Of a stretch of DNA of 64,000 nucleotides, positions 15,853-25,296 are shown piece by piece. Position numbers and translations under genes: made by a program. Source of the DNA: Verrucomicrobiales bacterium (GTDB lineage Bacteria > Verrucomicrobiota > Verrucomicrobiia > Verrucomicrobiales > DEV007); assembly GCA_002698785.1 (NCBI GenBank), contig PAAG01000047.1, positions 434,001-498,000 on the forward strand. The letters run 5' to 3'. The notes under the pieces are model-generated. The model searched no databases. It was not told the DNA's origin and worked only from the letters and a program-made list of their open reading frames with translations. Within the stretch, counting starts at the first letter, position 1; every line of letters begins with the position of its first letter.

Positions 15853-18346
15853 ATTTCCCCTGCGGAATCGTGGGAAATCCCCTTTCATTTAAGCAGACGG
15901 GGATTTCATCGATCGCCAGCACCTTACCTTGTTTCGAAACGATCACGCGAATCGCGAGTCCTTTCTTCCAATCCTCATTCGGACCGTCCTCATCGAAGAC
16001 AAAATTCCCAAGTGAATAGTACACCGGAACACCTTCGATTCGGTCGCTTTTCTGAACACAGTGAGGGCCTGCCCCAACAACAAGATCAGCACCCGCAGCA
16101 GCCATTTCCTTTGCCGCGACAGACTGCGAATCGTCGACTTCGCGCTGGTATTCCGTTCCCCAGTGAGGCATCACGATAACGAAATCTGCCTCACTTTTCG
16201 CTTTTTCGATTTCATCAAAAGAGTCACCCGGTTGCCATCCTATCATAGCCACATTAAACCCCTCGACCTCGATTACAGAGTGATTGTTCTTTGGATGTCC
16301 AAACGCAAGTAGATCCACGCCTCTCAAGTGACGTAAAGTATCCGCAAGAGGCACGTCGCTGGAATGATTATTGGCGAGCGAGATGCAGTCGATTCCGGCA
16401 TCGCTCAAGGATTTCGCCGCAGCGACAGGGGCAGAAAACACGAATGGCTTTCCTTTGGTTGCTTCGACACTACTAACCGAGATTCCACATTCCAAATTCA
16501 CGATAGAGAGATCACTCTCGCCCAAAAGAGATCGCACTCCCTGAAATGGATCCTCATCAGGGAGCGCATCGCCTACCGTTCGAGCCAGCATGGTGTCCCC
16601 GGCTAACACAATCGAAACCGCATCGTCAGGAATCTGCAGTCGGCAATAACGAGGCGCTCTTCGCCCTTCGAGAAGTTGCCCCAGAGAAATCAATTCCGGC
16701 CAAGCTTCCAAATGATGTGCAACGAGATCCTCATCGTTAAACTGACCAATGGGCGGAAGATCCTTCATCAAGACAGCAAGGTGAGTTCCCAGATCTATGA
16801 ACACTCCACGCTTCACATCTTCAGCCGTGAACGCATCGACCTCCTGAGTCAGAGCACGAAACTCTCGAGGGATCTTCCACCCAATATTCCGCTGCGTTCG
16901 TCTCAAGGCATACACAGCAAGGTTCGCGCAATCTCCACCAAGTGCCAAATCGCTACCGGTAAGTCTCCGGCTTGCCAGACGACTCCCGCCAAGAACATAC
17001 GGCAGCTGAAAAGATTCCTGCACAGCACCAAGAAACCCATCGTCCTCCGACACACGAATGACAATCTCCCCCGACGTTCGCCCCCCTGCCTCAGCAACCA
17101 CTCGAATCGTACCCCAGCCCGTCTCGCTGTCGAGAAACGGTCGAAGTTCACTTCCTCTCAGCCAGGGCCTGTCGCCGCCAACAGGTGATCTCTTCCACCG
17201 AATCCATCGGGGAGCATCGCCCGCGAATCGAGTGCCGCTGCCCAGTAAGTTGTAAACCTCTTCTTCGCTGGATAGCACATACCAGGAAATGCTCTCTTCA
17301 GGCTGAAAACCTCTCAAGCGAACTTCCCACCCCTCATCCTTCCTGACACGAACACACCCATCGTCATCCCTCCGGTGCTCCGGGACATGTACTTCGGGAG
17401 AACGCCATCCAGAAATCACTTCTCTCACAACCTCCTCTTCCCTCTCAAAACGGATCTTTTCCTGATTGGCATGAACGAGACTCCGCAACGACTCCGAGGA
17501 ATTTCGCCACTCGAAAAAGGGAATCTCCTGCCCAGCCCTGAGCAACTCCTTCGCTTTTCTCGATCTGTCAGGCCCCGTTCTCTCCATCGGTTCCCATCGC
17601 ACTCTCGCGTTAGCGACGTACAGGGAATTCTTGAGAAACAACTCGACCAGGTGATCCGCCTGCTCCTGGGACTTCAAATACGGAGTCGAGATTGCAGCAG
17701 TGATCGCCCTCAGGCCATCGTGTTCAAAAATCTCATTCCAGACGCGACCAAACGCTTCCCCCAAATCACTCGAGGAACACTCAGCGAAGTAATCCAGATC
17801 CAGAGAAACAACGAAAGGCCCTTCAACCTCCAGTTGATCCAAAGTCACCACCTCAAACCGTCCATCGAGCGAGTCGCGCTTCCTCGGCATCGCCGCATCA
17901 TGCGCATGGATCTCCCGCGCGATTTCCGCTCGACATTTCTCCAAATCAAACTCATCAGGTGCCACCCATATCACCTTGTGAAAAGGCTTTGGCATGAGCG
18001 GCTCGATCCAGTCAAAGCACTGCACCAGTCCTCGCTCCCGCCATTTTCTCAGCAGCTCAGGTCGATCCCGCGTATCCCTGATAGCGCGATAGGCAGCATC
18101 AGAATCAAACAACTGGCTGGCATCACTGTGCGCGTCAAAGAGCACCAGAGTCACCTCCTCATTGAGAGGCAAGTTCTCCGCGAACCAATAGAAACTCCCG
18201 GCGTGAGAGTCCTCCAGATAGATCGGAAGATGTGCAGGCTCTAACGAAAATCCATTTACCAGGGCAAAGCACGCGCCAGCAAAGACCGCCCTAACGAGCC
18301 CCCTGAATCTCCGGCTTCTTATCGAGTTCATTGATGAGGGCGACAT
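15788..18346 (-). CDS. Exported UPF0489/arginase-like + amidase-like + CapA-domain protein
   Basis: 852-residue protein combining three parts behind an N-terminal signal segment (about 11-34). Residues about 40-260 resemble UPF0489, an arginase-like (ureohydrolase) family: DAHSD at 71-75 and SLDLDYF at 181-187 fit the two Mn-binding motifs. Residues about 440-550 hold GGDCANLAVYALRR (470-483) and GTHLAVLMK (520-528), a Cys/His pair like that of papain-fold amidases. Residues 576-815 are a CapA/PgsA-type metallophosphatase: LAGDTML (581-587), LANNHSSD (657-664), MPHWGTEY (726-733), SLGNFVFD (778-785). The upstream DUF4424-like gene overlaps its start by 56 bases. A role in modifying or hydrolysing a surface peptide or glycan is inferred only. 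Confidence 0.7.
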   Translation of the reverse strand: MSPSSMNSIRSRRFRGLVRAVFAGACFALVNGFSLEPAHLPIYLEDSHAGSFYWFAENLPLNEEVTLVLFDAHSDASQLFDSDAAYRAIRDTRDRPELLRKWRERGLVQCFDWIEPLMPKPFHKVIWVAPDEFDLEKCRAEIAREIHAHDAAMPRKRDSLDGRFEVVTLDQLEVEGPFVVSLDLDYFAECSSSDLGEAFGRVWNEIFEHDGLRAITAAISTPYLKSQEQADHLVELFLKNSLYVANARVRWEPMERTGPDRSRKAKELLRAGQEIPFFEWRNSSESLRSLVHANQEKIRFEREEEVVREVISGWRSPEVHVPEHRRDDDGCVRVRKDEGWEVRLRGFQPEESISWYVLSSEEEVYNLLGSGTRFAGDAPRWIRWKRSPVGGDRPWLRGSELRPFLDSETGWGTIRVVAEAGGRTSGEIVIRVSEDDGFLGAVQESFQLPYVLGGSRLASRRLTGSDLALGGDCANLAVYALRRTQRNIGWKIPREFRALTQEVDAFTAEDVKRGVFIDLGTHLAVLMKDLPPIGQFNDEDLVAHHLEAWPELISLGQLLEGRRAPRYCRLQIPDDAVSIVLAGDTMLARTVGDALPDEDPFQGVRSLLGESDLSIVNLECGISVSSVEATKGKPFVFSAPVAAAKSLSDAGIDCISLANNHSSDVPLADTLRHLRGVDLLAFGHPKNNHSVIEVEGFNVAMIGWQPGDSFDEIEKAKSEADFVIVMPHWGTEYQREVDDSQSVAAKEMAAAGADLVVGAGPHCVQKSDRIEGVPVYYSLGNFVFDEDGPNEDWKKGLAIRVIVSKQGKVLAIDEIPVCLNERGFPTIPQGKFTLLLLPPSSPYGNGDAILHP

Positions 18347-19616
18347 ACGAAATTGCCGTGTCGCGATACTTCTCTCCTCGATGCACCCCGGCGATCTCCA
18401 ACTTCACTTTCGACACCGGCATATCGTAATCCGGCACCACAATCTCTTCCGAATTCGGTGTCTTAAAATCAGGAATATCCACCGTGAAGGTCTTTTCCCC
18501 ATTCAATGTAATCTTCAACTTCGAGACACGATTGTTAGCGATCCAGGCTTCTTCGGATTTGGAATACCCCGGACTCACTGCAATGCGATGCAGCGGCTTC
18601 GGATCTGCCACCGAAATAGTGAGCGACTCACCGACCCCATCACCATCGACACCTTCCACCCAGGCCTTCTCATCCCACAGCATACGAACATTCCCAGCCA
18701 CATAGCTATTCTCCTTCTGATCAGGAAGCTCGGAACTCGCCGTTACTTCGTAATTGTTTGTCTCGAAAAAATACTGATTCGCCCTCAACTCATACGCCGA
18801 CACCACATCGTCCGCACTGAACCTCCAGAACTTCTTGCTCGGCTGGTACACCTCGATCACAAGGTCATCCGCCGGTCCCGGTTCCAGATTGGAAAACTCC
18901 CAGACATACTCATTCCCCGTGCGAGTAAATCGATCTTCCGGCGCTTTAATCGAAAACTCTTCTGGGAAAAGCGTTTTCACTATCAAACGCACCGTCCCCT
19001 TCCCAATCGGCCCTTTCCACGCCGCAGCACTGGACAGCGTATAGGAAAACGAAGTCTTATCATAGTGGACATCATCCGAGACATCCCAGCCTTCCACCGC
19101 ATACGGCATCGAAAAGCGAACTTCCACCTCACTCGTCTCGTCCGCACCAAAGTCTAATGTCGACACCTGCCAGCTTTCCACCCACGTCACATACTCCTCG
19201 ATGTCTGCATCAACCTGCGGAGTCGGCGCTTTGGCATTTTCTTCGATCTCTTCGCTGGCTACCTTCTTTCCACCTTTCGTGATCGTGTAATCTTCCAGGC
19301 TCAGCGTCGGATAGGAAAAATCGATCCCCTCTTCTTCCTTCCACTCCAGTCGTGTGCAGGGAAAACCAATTCCCACACTTCTCGCCGGCCCCTCGTTCCG
19401 GATCGAATAGGTCACCTTCACTTCAGCAGAAGACTTTCCAAACACTATGGTCAGATCTTCAGAGAGCATTTCCAGGTCTTCAATCCCTCGCGGACTGAAG
19501 TTTCCGGTCCATCCCACAAAATCTTGAAAACCACCTCCGTTACCTCGCGCCTCGCCCGAGAGTAGAATCGCAACTGCCGAAACAAGACAAGCGAGAGAAA
19601 GAGAACTTCTTTTCAT
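18291..19616 (-). CDS. Exported DUF4424-like protein with discoidin-type domain
   Basis: 441-residue secreted protein. ATG 19616 gives a signal peptide (MKRSSLSLACLVSAVAILL, cleavage near EARG). The first 260 residues look like DUF4424: an NGGGF start, then MLSEDLTIVF and immunoglobulin-like strands. Residues about 295-430 resemble the NADase-type glycan-binding (discoidin) domain: EVTASSELP, an AWVEGVDGDGVGESLT block, and the ANNRVSKLKITLNG block. Known members of that domain sit in exported or surface proteins and bind sugars. It overlaps the three-domain arginase-like/CapA gene by 56 bases, so the two exported proteins are probably made together. The family call is from memory of motifs. 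Confidence 0.65.
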   Translation of the reverse strand: MKRSSLSLACLVSAVAILLSGEARGNGGGFQDFVGWTGNFSPRGIEDLEMLSEDLTIVFGKSSAEVKVTYSIRNEGPARSVGIGFPCTRLEWKEEEGIDFSYPTLSLEDYTITKGGKKVASEEIEENAKAPTPQVDADIEEYVTWVESWQVSTLDFGADETSEVEVRFSMPYAVEGWDVSDDVHYDKTSFSYTLSSAAAWKGPIGKGTVRLIVKTLFPEEFSIKAPEDRFTRTGNEYVWEFSNLEPGPADDLVIEVYQPSKKFWRFSADDVVSAYELRANQYFFETNNYEVTASSELPDQKENSYVAGNVRMLWDEKAWVEGVDGDGVGESLTISVADPKPLHRIAVSPGYSKSEEAWIANNRVSKLKITLNGEKTFTVDIPDFKTPNSEEIVVPDYDMPVSKVKLEIAGVHRGEKYRDTAISYVALINELDKKPEIQGAR

Positions 19617-19693
19617 GCGAACGAACCTTGCCACGAAGCGGGAAAAGAATCAATTTCAGACAGGAACCGATTTTCAAACACTTCTCGTTCCCA

Positions 19694-20443
19694 ATGCCTT
19701 TTCTTCGATCCGCAGAATGTGCCACACCGGGCACCGCCGAATTTCCTTTTTCCATCCCGGCGGTGAGCGCCCTGGCGTCGAGCCCGATGAAACTCAACCG
19801 CGGGCTCACCTTCCTCGTCGGAGAGAATGGTTCGGGAAAATCAACCATCCTGGAAGGAATCGCCGACAAACATGGCTTCACTCGTGAAGGTGGCCCACGT
19901 ACCAAAAACCTGGTTCAAAAAGATTATTGGTCGGATCTGGGAGGCTACATCACGCTTCAACGCAGTCCGGGAATCAATCCAATGGACGGCTTTTTCCTCC
20001 GATCCGAGAGCTTTTTCAATTTCGCGACGGTGCTCGATGAACTGGAAAGCGAGTTTCCTAGTAAGTTACCCTATTTCTCATACGGAGGAAAATCTCTGCA
20101 TGTACAATCGCACGGAGAATCGTTTCTCTCATTGTTCCTCAACCGCTTCGGCGAGCACGGCCTCTACATCCTCGACGAACCGGAGGCCGCTCTTTCACCC
20201 AGCCGCCAACTGGCACTCATGGTTCGGATACACGATCTTATCGAGGCGCATTGCCAGTTCATCATTGCAACGCACTCGCCCATCCTTCTCGGGTTCCCCG
20301 GTGCCACCATTTATCAACTGGACGAAGACGGCCTGGAAGAAGTCAGCTACGAAGAAACATCCCCCTATCAAATCACCCAGCAGTTTTTGAAAGATCGCGA
20401 AAGAATGCTGGGATTCCTGTTTTCCGAAGAGGACTTCGACTAA
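19694..20443 (+). CDS. AAA family ATPase, COG3910 type
   Basis: 249-residue soluble ATPase of the SMC/RecF/ABC-like class. Walker A GENGSGKST is at about 43-51, an ABC-type signature region (SHGESFLSLF) lies near 140, and Walker B LYILDEPEAAL follows about 15 residues later, then an ATHSPIL switch segment near 195. There is no coiled-coil insertion and no membrane segment, which fits the single-domain predicted-ATPase group COG3910. ATG 19694 is used; the upstream part of the frame is unlike the family and overlaps the divergent neighbour's start. Its role is unknown. It converges on the nuclease-ligase gene with nine bases between them. Confidence 0.8.
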   Translation: MPFLRSAECATPGTAEFPFSIPAVSALASSPMKLNRGLTFLVGENGSGKSTILEGIADKHGFTREGGPRTKNLVQKDYWSDLGGYITLQRSPGINPMDGFFLRSESFFNFATVLDELESEFPSKLPYFSYGGKSLHVQSHGESFLSLFLNRFGEHGLYILDEPEAALSPSRQLALMVRIHDLIEAHCQFIIATHSPILLGFPGATIYQLDEDGLEEVSYEETSPYQITQQFLKDRERMLGFLFSEEDFD

Positions 20444-20452
20444 CAAACCGCT

Positions 20453-23176
20453 TTATACCCCCGCCAGCTTTCTTGCATACGAAAGCAAATCAATGTCATC
20501 GATGGTCTTATCCCTCCGGATCGCCTTGATCCGCGGAAAACGCATTGCCAACCCGGAGTCATGCCGTTTGCTCGGATTGATCGAATCAAAAGCGATCTCC
20601 AGCACCACATCGGGCTCCACCGTGTGCACCCCTCGACTCTTCTCAATCGTCCGTTCTTTGAAATGCTCTGTTAGCCCCTCGATCTCTTCATCAGTCAGTC
20701 CCGAATAGGCCTTACCAATCACACGCAGCGCATTGGTCTCCTCATCACGAACCGAAAAAGTATAATCGCTCAGCACATGGGATCGCTTGCCGTGTCCCTG
20801 CTGCGCCTTCACCACGACCACATCCAGCGTCGGCATGGCCTTCTTCAGCTTGAGCCATTGCTTCCCACGTCGCCCGGGCAAGTACCGACTTGCCGGATCC
20901 TTTGCGATCAGCCCCTCATTTTCCCGTCGCCGTGCTTCATTAAATGCCTCATCGACCTCACCAGAACCAGTCGCAAAATAGACATCGCAACGCGCTATCG
21001 ACTCATTCACATCCAGCGATTCAAGAGCCTCTCTCCTTTCCTTCAGCGGCTTGGACAGATAACCATCCCCATCCAGTCCCAGCAGATCAAACGCGACAAA
21101 CCTCACTGGCACGGCTTCGCCGAAAAAGAGATCGCCCTGCCGGTGTCGTTGATCTTTTCGCCCCAATCGCTTTTGCAGATCAAAGAACGTCAGCTTCTTC
21201 CCCTCCGCATAGGCGATGATCTCCCCATCCAGAATCACATCGTGCTCCAGCAATAGCGCCGGTTCGATCAGTTCAGGGAATTCCTCCTGCAGCGGCCGAA
21301 GATCCCGCGAATAAATCTCCACCCGATCTCCCCTTCGATGAAGCTGCGCTCGTATCCCGTCGAATTTATCCTCCAGCCAGATCGGCTGATCTTCTCCGCC
21401 GAGCCGCTCCACGATGTCCTCCGCCGTCTCTTCCGGACTCGCCAACATCACTTTCAGAGGAGTAAACCACGTCGCCTCCGCTTCATCCAACCGAGCCTCT
21501 TTCGCGAGAACCGCCGTGCGCCCGATCTCTCCGGTCAGCATGTGAGCCTCTCTCACTTTCGAAACATTCTGACCAAACGCCTCAGCAATCGCTTCCTCCA
21601 AAAGCCCCTCTTTCAATCCAATCCGCAAATCCCCAGTCAAAATACCGACCAACAGTGCCGCCTCACTGTGGTGAAACTGCCCCATGGCATCCCGCAAAAG
21701 GGCAATTTTCTCGCTCTGCCCCTTCGCCACAGCCAGATCGGAGAAAAACTGCCCTACCTCTTCTATCGCATGGGGCTGCGGATCCGTTTTCCCTTTCAAA
21801 ATCAAATAGGTCGTCCGCGCCGCATCCGCCTGCGAGGACGAGATCTGCCGATACTGAGTCAAAGTCATTCCAGATAGATCGAGCAATGCCTGTCGAATAA
21901 CCGCCCACCCGACATTGGCAGCCCTCACATTCCCCGTTCGGGAAAAGGCTTTTCCGCTCAAGAATGTCGACACTCGATCCAGCATCTCCAGATCGAGCCC
22001 TTTCAAATACCCGGCAAGAATTTCCCGTTTCTTCAGCTTTCCCGTCACCGCAGCCACTTGCTCACAGACTTCCGTAAAAGTAGCAAACTCCGACTCCGGT
22101 CGCGGATCTCTCCCCTCCTCAGTCTTCACTCCAGCCGCCACCGTTCCTGGCAGCTCGAGTTCCAGCTGGATCTCCGCCTCCAGGGGCCAGGCCTCAATCC
22201 CTCGATCTCTCAGGTCTCGGGCAAACTCCTCCCGATATCCATGGATCGTGTAGACCTGTTTCGGATTCACCTCATCCACAAACGTATGTAAATCATCGTA
22301 CCCCGCGTGATCGGAGAGAGGAAAAACCTCGTCACACTGATAGCGATACTTCGCACTCGAATCCATCCCCCATCCACTGACCATCGCCAGTCGCACACTC
22401 TTCCGCATCCTTCGCACAGCCCGGCTGCGAGCCGCGGTCGGAGGAAGAATCACCACTTTTCCAGCAGCCGTCCGCTCCCCTGGTTCGAACTCCCCGCATT
22501 CCGGCAACGCATATCCCAGCGAAGCCACCGCCTCATTCATCCTTGCGACAGACGAATGCACCTGAAAAGCCAACTCCGGCGCTCGCTCATGCAGCGAGAG
22601 CAGAATCTCCTGAGCCTTTCCCAGCGAATACGCCATGAAAATAGGGATCTCCCCATCCTCAATCGCCTCGACCGCATACTTCGCCATGGCATCCAGAACC
22701 TCACCTGAAGGCGGAAATCGAAACTTCGGAATCCCGAACGTCGTCTCCATGATCAACGTATCCGCCTGCCGAGGTTCGTTTCTCTCCGCCCCGAGCGCCG
22801 GACGCGTCTTGAAATCCCCCGTGTGGAGCAGCGATCTCCCATCACCGCGCTCAAGATGGAGCATCGCAGACCCCGGAATGTGCCCCGCAGGCAACATGGT
22901 GCACGAATACCCCTCACCCAACTCAACCCTCACCCCGAACTTCAGACTCAGAAACTCCGTTTCATTAGAGCCAAAACGCGCCTCCACCAGCTTACGCGTC
23001 TCCTCAGAACACAGTATTCTGCCGTGAGGAGCGAAATGATCCGCGTGAGCATGAGAGACAAAAGCAAAATCCCGAGGCCGATGCGGATCGAGCCACAAAC
23101 CGAGATCGGGCAGCAAAAGGTCGCCCGATTCCAACTGAATCGAAATCTCGTCAGACACTGGAGATATTTGGCCCAT
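20453..23176 (-). CDS. Fusion of ligase-associated MBL exonuclease and ATP-dependent DNA ligase
   Basis: 907 residues with two catalytic halves. Residues 1 to about 345 are a metallo-beta-lactamase fold nuclease of the ligase-associated DNA exonuclease type: SHAHADH at 41-47, HTGDFKT at 118-124, and C-terminal TIHGY at 310-314. Residues about 365-907 are an ATP-dependent DNA ligase: catalytic Lys604 in EDKFDGIR, DGEIIAY (650-656), EGLIAKD (754-760) and LKLKKAM (775-781, motif V). In many bacteria these are separate neighbouring genes, together with an Lhr-like helicase and PdeM phosphoesterase; here they form one chain and no helicase is next to it. A role in repairing damaged DNA ends is inferred from those systems. 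Confidence 0.88.
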   Translation of the reverse strand: MGQISPVSDEISIQLESGDLLLPDLGLWLDPHRPRDFAFVSHAHADHFAPHGRILCSEETRKLVEARFGSNETEFLSLKFGVRVELGEGYSCTMLPAGHIPGSAMLHLERGDGRSLLHTGDFKTRPALGAERNEPRQADTLIMETTFGIPKFRFPPSGEVLDAMAKYAVEAIEDGEIPIFMAYSLGKAQEILLSLHERAPELAFQVHSSVARMNEAVASLGYALPECGEFEPGERTAAGKVVILPPTAARSRAVRRMRKSVRLAMVSGWGMDSSAKYRYQCDEVFPLSDHAGYDDLHTFVDEVNPKQVYTIHGYREEFARDLRDRGIEAWPLEAEIQLELELPGTVAAGVKTEEGRDPRPESEFATFTEVCEQVAAVTGKLKKREILAGYLKGLDLEMLDRVSTFLSGKAFSRTGNVRAANVGWAVIRQALLDLSGMTLTQYRQISSSQADAARTTYLILKGKTDPQPHAIEEVGQFFSDLAVAKGQSEKIALLRDAMGQFHHSEAALLVGILTGDLRIGLKEGLLEEAIAEAFGQNVSKVREAHMLTGEIGRTAVLAKEARLDEAEATWFTPLKVMLASPEETAEDIVERLGGEDQPIWLEDKFDGIRAQLHRRGDRVEIYSRDLRPLQEEFPELIEPALLLEHDVILDGEIIAYAEGKKLTFFDLQKRLGRKDQRHRQGDLFFGEAVPVRFVAFDLLGLDGDGYLSKPLKERREALESLDVNESIARCDVYFATGSGEVDEAFNEARRRENEGLIAKDPASRYLPGRRGKQWLKLKKAMPTLDVVVVKAQQGHGKRSHVLSDYTFSVRDEETNALRVIGKAYSGLTDEEIEGLTEHFKERTIEKSRGVHTVEPDVVLEIAFDSINPSKRHDSGLAMRFPRIKAIRRDKTIDDIDLLSYARKLAGV

Positions 23177-23295
23177 TTCCTGTCCCGTTAGGATCTTTCG
23201 TTACGATCACACAACCATTTGCGTCCCAATAATTCGCTTTCCAACCCGTTTCCTACTGGTAAAGCTGTTCCAATCTCACCATTTCCCCCAACATC

Positions 23296-25188
23296 ATGCT
23301 ACACCGACTGTTACTTCTCTGTTCAGCGCTATTCCTCGTAACCCAGTTCACAGAGGCCGCCGACAAGCCGAATATCGTCTGGATCGTATCGGAAGATAAC
23401 TCCAAGCACTACCTCAAGCTTTTCGACGAAAACGGTGCCGAAACGCCAAATATCGCCGCTCTCGCCAATCACGGCCTCACCTTCACACGGGCATTTTCGA
23501 ATGCACCCGTCTGTTCCGTCGCTCGCACCACCCTGGCCACTGGCTGCTACGCACCTCGTATCGGAACGCAATTCCACCGCAAATCAAAACTCGCCGAGCT
23601 ACATCCCGGCCTGAAGCTTTTCCCCGCCTACCTTCGTGAATCCGGCTACTACACGACGAACAATTCCAAAAAAGACTACAACTGCGTCGAAACCGAAGGC
23701 ACCTGGGATGATTCGTCAAAAAAGGCTACCTGGAAAAACCGTCCCGACACAGGCACTCCTTTCTTCCACATGCAGAGCCACACGCAATCTCACGAGAGCA
23801 GCCTGCACTTCTCCCAGGAATCGTACGAAAATGACAAAACGACTCACGATCCTGCAAAGGTCAATCTGCCGCCCTATTTCCCCGACACTGATCTCTTCCG
23901 CTATACCTACGCTCGTTACCTCGATAACATCCAGACCATCGACGGCATCGTCGGAGACACCGTCGCGCAACTCAAGGAAGACGGAGTTCTCGAAGACACA
24001 TTCATCTTTTACTTCGGCGATCACGGTGGCGTTCTTCCTCGAGGGAAAGGCTACGCCTACGAATCCGGTCTCCACGTCCCGCTCGTTGTCCGCGTTCCGG
24101 AAAACTGGAAGCACCTTGTCGACGGTGAAATTGGTAAGGAAAACAAAGGTTTTGTCAGCTTCATCGATTTCGGTCCAACGGTCTTGAAACTCGCCGGCCT
24201 CGAAGTTTCCAGTCAAATGGACGGAGAGCCATTTCTCGGAGAAGGCATCCCCCTTTCCGACGTCAGCGAACGAGACACTGCATTCGGATATGCCGACCGA
24301 ATGGACGAAAGATATGAGATGGTTCGCACCCTTCGCGTAGGTGATTGGAAGTACGTACGTAGTTTCCAACCTTACTATCCTGACGGGCTGCAAAACAATT
24401 ATCGATACAAGATGCTGGCCTACCGTGAATGGCGAGAACTCTATAATTCAGGGAAACTCGACGATGTACAAAAGCAGTTCTTCCAGCCTAAACCTGCGGA
24501 AATGCTTTTTGATCTCTCCACCGATCCGTACGAAATCAACAACCTCGCAGACGAAGAGGCTCACCACGCACAGCTCCTCTCGATGCGCCAGGCATTGATC
24601 GATCAACTCCAGAGCATGCCCGACCTCAGTTTCATTCCAGAGAACGTGCTCTACGACGAAGCCATGTCCAACCCTGTCGCATATGGACAAGAAAACGCAG
24701 AGCGAATCAGGAGTCTCCAGAAGACCGCCGACCTCATGCTCCTTCCACTGGCTGAAGCCGAAAAACCTCTTCGTGAGTCATTGAAATCGAATGATTCACT
24801 GGTTCGTTATTGGGCAGCAACGGCGTGTGCTGCTTTCGGAAAAGATGCCACCGAACTCGTCTCAGCAGCAAAGCCTTTACTCGAAGACGACGACCCGATG
24901 GTCCGCGTTCGTGCAGCAGAATTCCTCGGCCTGATTGGCGAGATCGACCCGCGCAGCACTCTGATCGACGTAGTAAATACCTCCGAGCACCCCGTGGAAC
25001 AATTGATCGCCTTGAATGCAGTCGCTCTTTTCCACGACTATGCGGAAACCTCCTATCCCTTCACTGCTGACGATTTTGAACCAGTGGTGAAAGGAAGCGA
25101 ATCCGAGCGTCGTATCCAGTACCTACAAGGAGACTGGCTGGGGAATAAGCCAAATAAAGTAAAGAAAAAGGCGAAACCCAAACCGTGA
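23296..25188 (+). CDS. Secreted sulfatase with HEAT-like C-terminus
   Basis: 630-residue exported sulfatase with a signal peptide (1 to about 21). The catalytic strand SEDNS (32-36) supplies metal ligands, and the residue to be converted to formylglycine is Cys73 in CSVARTTLATG. This departs from the usual C-x-P/A-x-R rule by a Val at the third position. Other sulfatase blocks are present: GDHGG near 238, the TAFGYADRMDERYEMVRTLR region and FDLSTDPYEINNLA near 407. Residues about 490-590 contain HEAT-like helical repeats (an RVRAAEFLGLIGE type pattern), and the end is Lys-rich (KVKKKAKPKP). It probably removes sulfate from algal or host polysaccharides; the substrate class cannot be read. Confidence 0.88.
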   Translation: MLHRLLLLCSALFLVTQFTEAADKPNIVWIVSEDNSKHYLKLFDENGAETPNIAALANHGLTFTRAFSNAPVCSVARTTLATGCYAPRIGTQFHRKSKLAELHPGLKLFPAYLRESGYYTTNNSKKDYNCVETEGTWDDSSKKATWKNRPDTGTPFFHMQSHTQSHESSLHFSQESYENDKTTHDPAKVNLPPYFPDTDLFRYTYARYLDNIQTIDGIVGDTVAQLKEDGVLEDTFIFYFGDHGGVLPRGKGYAYESGLHVPLVVRVPENWKHLVDGEIGKENKGFVSFIDFGPTVLKLAGLEVSSQMDGEPFLGEGIPLSDVSERDTAFGYADRMDERYEMVRTLRVGDWKYVRSFQPYYPDGLQNNYRYKMLAYREWRELYNSGKLDDVQKQFFQPKPAEMLFDLSTDPYEINNLADEEAHHAQLLSMRQALIDQLQSMPDLSFIPENVLYDEAMSNPVAYGQENAERIRSLQKTADLMLLPLAEAEKPLRESLKSNDSLVRYWAATACAAFGKDATELVSAAKPLLEDDDPMVRVRAAEFLGLIGEIDPRSTLIDVVNTSEHPVEQLIALNAVALFHDYAETSYPFTADDFEPVVKGSESERRIQYLQGDWLGNKPNKVKKKAKPKP

Positions 25189-25296
25189 TATCCGAGCGAA
25201 GGTTTTACACTTCTCCGTTTGATATCTCCAGCGACTTGTAACAAGATCGCTCACTGTTGGTATCTTTAGATACCTCCCCCTCTTCATAGACTGATC

